A DNA stretch of 6,690 nt from Candidatus Poseidoniaceae archaeon (GTDB taxonomy: Archaea > Thermoplasmatota > Poseidoniia > Poseidoniales > Poseidoniaceae), in NCBI GenBank assembly GCA_022451765.1, contig JAKUNY010000002.1:26726-33415 (forward strand). Direction: 5' to 3'. Position 1 is the first letter of the stretch. The number at the start of each line of letters is the position of its first letter. Below are positions 4,465 to 6,690 of the stretch, piece by piece. Both the position numbers and the translations under genes were made by a program. Below the pieces are notes generated by a model that searched no databases, was not told the DNA's origin, and saw nothing but the letters and a program-made list of their open reading frames with translations.

Positions 4465-6690
4465 ATGTTTCTAAAAGCGTTGGAGATGGAGAACTTCAAA
4501 TCATTTCGCGGAGAAGTCGTCATCCCTCTTGATCGTGGTTTTTCTGCAATTACTGGACCGAACGGGGCAGGGAAGTCCAATTGTGGTGATGCGATTCAAT
4601 TTGTTCTCGGACCAAAATCAACCAGGACAATCCGTGCACAAAATACGAAGCAACTCATTTTCAACGGGGCTGAGGGTTACAAACCAGCACGAGGTTGTAC
4701 AGTTACACTGGTTTTTGGAAATCCCGTGCTGTCAAACGGTCGACGCCGTTTGCCAATCGAAAACGATGAGGTCCGCATGACCCGATTAATTCGACTGACT
4801 GCCTCTGATAATGTCGTATCGACCTATCTGCTCGATGGTGAAGATTCTTCTCAGAAATCGTTCCATCGTTTGCTCAACGCAGCAAATGCCCGTCCAGATG
4901 GTTACAACATCGTGCTTCAAGGTGACGTTACAGGACTTGCACGAATGACGCCAATCGAGCGCCGCAAGGTTCTGGATGGTGTTGCAGGTGTAACCTCATA
5001 CGATGATGAGATTCGTAAAGCAAAGAAGCAAAAAGACAGCGTCGATTCATACATCGAAAGAATTGGCATGCTCCAAGAAGAGCAGCAAACCCGACTTAAG
5101 GAACTTGAACAAGAACGCAAGGTCGCCATAAAAGCACAGTCCATCACAGACGAATTGACGTCCTCACGTTCCCAACGATACCAAGCAATGTATGCAAGTC
5201 TCGGGATGGAATTGGAGCACCAAATTGCAGAGCAGCTGCGTTTCATCGAAGAGGCCTCAGCGCTTGAAGAACAGGTGAAATTAGGCAGTAAGAAATTGGT
5301 CGAATTGGATGACAGAATTGGGGAGATTCAAAAGCAAATCGATGCACTGCTCGGTGATGAAGGTGATGGATTGTCGAAAGCAATCCATGACTTGCGGGTG
5401 CAAATCGACCGCGACAAAGACCGAATCGAGGATTCCTTGCAAGCGAACGTCGACGATGCTGAAGAGCGTGAACAAGTTCTTGAACGCTATCAAGAAGCTG
5501 AAGCTGCATTGAATGCTTTGCTTGAAGAGGCGGAGACCAGGCAACGTCAGATGGATGAAGCCCAGCAGATGCTGAGTGAAGCACAATCCGAAGAAGAAAA
5601 AGTTCGGAAACTTCTTGAAGGCTCTGGGAAAAACCACGCCGAACTCAATCGAGCTTTGAGTGATGCCATTACCAATCTTGAGAACGCAAAACAAACAGTT
5701 TCAGCAGCACAGTCCGATGTCGATCGTACTGCAGCTCAAGCAGAACTTGTCGAAGCAAATCTAGCAAAAGCCCAGGAAACTGCAGAAGAATCAAGATTAG
5801 AACTTGAGGAAAAAGAAGCGGAATTTAAAGAACTCTCAGGAGGGAAGAAAGTCGATCGTTCTTCGCTTACCAAGGACGTATTGGACGCAGAACGAGCAGA
5901 ATCCCGCCTTCTCGAAGAGGCAGGCGCAGTCGAACGAAAGATGACTGAGACGGAGCGACAACTTCGCTCTGCTCGAGCGGAATTGGAGAACAAATCAAAT
6001 TCAAAGGGTATGGCTGGAGGAGCTGCCGCAATTCTTGGTGCACGAGACCGTGGTGAAATCAAAGGGATCATCGGTACAATTGCTGAATTATGTGCTCCAA
6101 TAGAATCCGAACATGAAACTGCGCTTGCAACTGCCTTTGGCGGGGCAATGACATCGGTTGTGGTTGACTCGGATGAGGTTGCTGCTGAGGCAATACGGTG
6201 GCTTGCCCAACGCAAAGCCGGGCGGGCAACATTCCTGCCCCTCAACAAACTCTCGACAAGCCGCGCCGGTGGTAAGGCTATGATGGTTGCCCGTAAACCC
6301 GGCGTGATCGGATTTGCTTACGAATTGCTTGAATACGATCCCCGAATTGATACTGCAATCAAGTTCGCTCTGCGAAACACGCTAATCGTCCAAAATATGG
6401 AGATTGCTCGCCAAAACATGGGCGGTGTACGCCTAGTGACAATGCGTGGCGATATTACGGAAGCAGGAGGTGCTATGGTTGGTGGCTCAAGACAACGCAT
6501 GTCGGTAAGTTTCGGTGGAGGCATCGCTGGAGCAAAGGAAGTTGAACGCCTCAGCTCCGAACTCGAACGTCTCCGTTTGATGTCCGACACGGTCTCAGCA
6601 GCTTTAGCAGATGTACGCAAAGAACAACAGTCGTTGCGCCAACAAATCAATGAACTCGCAAATGAAGAAGGAGCAATTCGTCGAGAAACA
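4465..6690 (+). CDS. smc: Chromosome segregation ATPase SMC, N-terminal 742 codons (3' end beyond window)
   Basis: SMC forms ring-shaped dimers that organise and segregate chromosomes, normally with ScpA/ScpB kleisin partners. The ATG at 4465 gives MFLKALEMENFKSFRGEV, the usual SMC N-terminus; an in-frame TAA at 4453-4455 excludes earlier starts. A weak AAGGGA ribosome site lies at 4454-4459. The ATPase head has Walker A GPNGAGKS at 31-38, and GYNIVLQGDV at 146-155 includes the Q-loop Gln152. An antiparallel coiled-coil arm rich in Glu, Gln, Lys and Ala runs from about 180 to 512. The hinge spans roughly 520-685, with IKGIIGTIAEL at 532-542 and the glycine-rich AGGAMVGGS at 667-675. The returning coil starts near 688. 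SMCs are about 1,150-1,200 residues, so the signature and Walker B half lies outside the window. No in-frame stop or frameshift was seen. Head wording (GYNIVLQGDVT) is archaeal in style. Confidence 0.96.
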   Translation, partial: MFLKALEMENFKSFRGEVVIPLDRGFSAITGPNGAGKSNCGDAIQFVLGPKSTRTIRAQNTKQLIFNGAEGYKPARGCTVTLVFGNPVLSNGRRRLPIENDEVRMTRLIRLTASDNVVSTYLLDGEDSSQKSFHRLLNAANARPDGYNIVLQGDVTGLARMTPIERRKVLDGVAGVTSYDDEIRKAKKQKDSVDSYIERIGMLQEEQQTRLKELEQERKVAIKAQSITDELTSSRSQRYQAMYASLGMELEHQIAEQLRFIEEASALEEQVKLGSKKLVELDDRIGEIQKQIDALLGDEGDGLSKAIHDLRVQIDRDKDRIEDSLQANVDDAEEREQVLERYQEAEAALNALLEEAETRQRQMDEAQQMLSEAQSEEEKVRKLLEGSGKNHAELNRALSDAITNLENAKQTVSAAQSDVDRTAAQAELVEANLAKAQETAEESRLELEEKEAEFKELSGGKKVDRSSLTKDVLDAERAESRLLEEAGAVERKMTETERQLRSARAELENKSNSKGMAGGAAAILGARDRGEIKGIIGTIAELCAPIESEHETALATAFGGAMTSVVVDSDEVAAEAIRWLAQRKAGRATFLPLNKLSTSRAGGKAMMVARKPGVIGFAYELLEYDPRIDTAIKFALRNTLIVQNMEIARQNMGGVRLVTMRGDITEAGGAMVGGSRQRMSVSFGGGIAGAKEVERLSSELERLRLMSDTVSAALADVRKEQQSLRQQINELANEEGAIRRET

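Noticed and set aside
5736..6248. 170-codon open frame on the minus strand within smc, Ser/Ala-rich
   Set aside because: It is the mirror of the Glu/Ala/Lys-rich coiled-coil and hinge codons of smc, with low-complexity composition and no recognisable domain. The plus strand encodes a clear SMC.

Overview
The window most resembles a chromosomal segment of a planktonic archaeon, possibly a Thermoplasmatota / Marine Group II (Poseidoniales)-type euryarchaeon. This is an inference. It rests on an archaeal-style SMC head, a protein dense in N-glycosylation sequons, a possible archaeal TATA-type box and oligo-T terminator ahead of smc, and very tight gene packing. No rRNA, tRNA, CRISPR array, transposase or phage gene was found. 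The content is housekeeping genes plus two proteins I could not place in a known family.

Layout: (1) 2-991, plus strand: a secreted-looking, sequon-rich protein of unknown function, broken by one in-frame TAG at 221-223. The frame is open on both sides of the TAG, and the part after it has no ATG codon, so both parts are best read as one gene. (2) 988-1914, plus: a PanE/ApbA-family ketopantoate reductase with a TTG start. That start overlaps the previous stop (TTGA) and is preceded by GGAGG. (3) 1895-3505, minus: L-aspartate oxidase NadB. Its 3' end overlaps that of panE by 20 bp, with a perfect 7-bp inverted repeat at the junction. (4) 3582-4340, plus: a four-helix membrane protein with a four-cysteine zinc-knuckle-like C-terminus, transcribed divergently from nadB. 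(5) 4341-4464: a short intergenic region with a T6 tract, a TATA-like box and small repeats. (6) 4465 to the window end, plus: the first 742 codons of the chromosome-organising ATPase SMC, cut off after the hinge.

PanE (pantoate for CoA) and NadB (iminoaspartate for NAD) are both cofactor-biosynthesis enzymes. They lie tail to tail, so they are neighbours but not in one operon. The interrupted glycoprotein gene and panE look translationally coupled. The main anomaly is the in-frame TAG; the four complete stops in the window (991, 1914, 1895 on the minus strand, 4340) are all TGA. Nothing here amounts to a clear new multi-gene system. The best leads are the TAG-interrupted gene and the membrane/zinc-knuckle protein.
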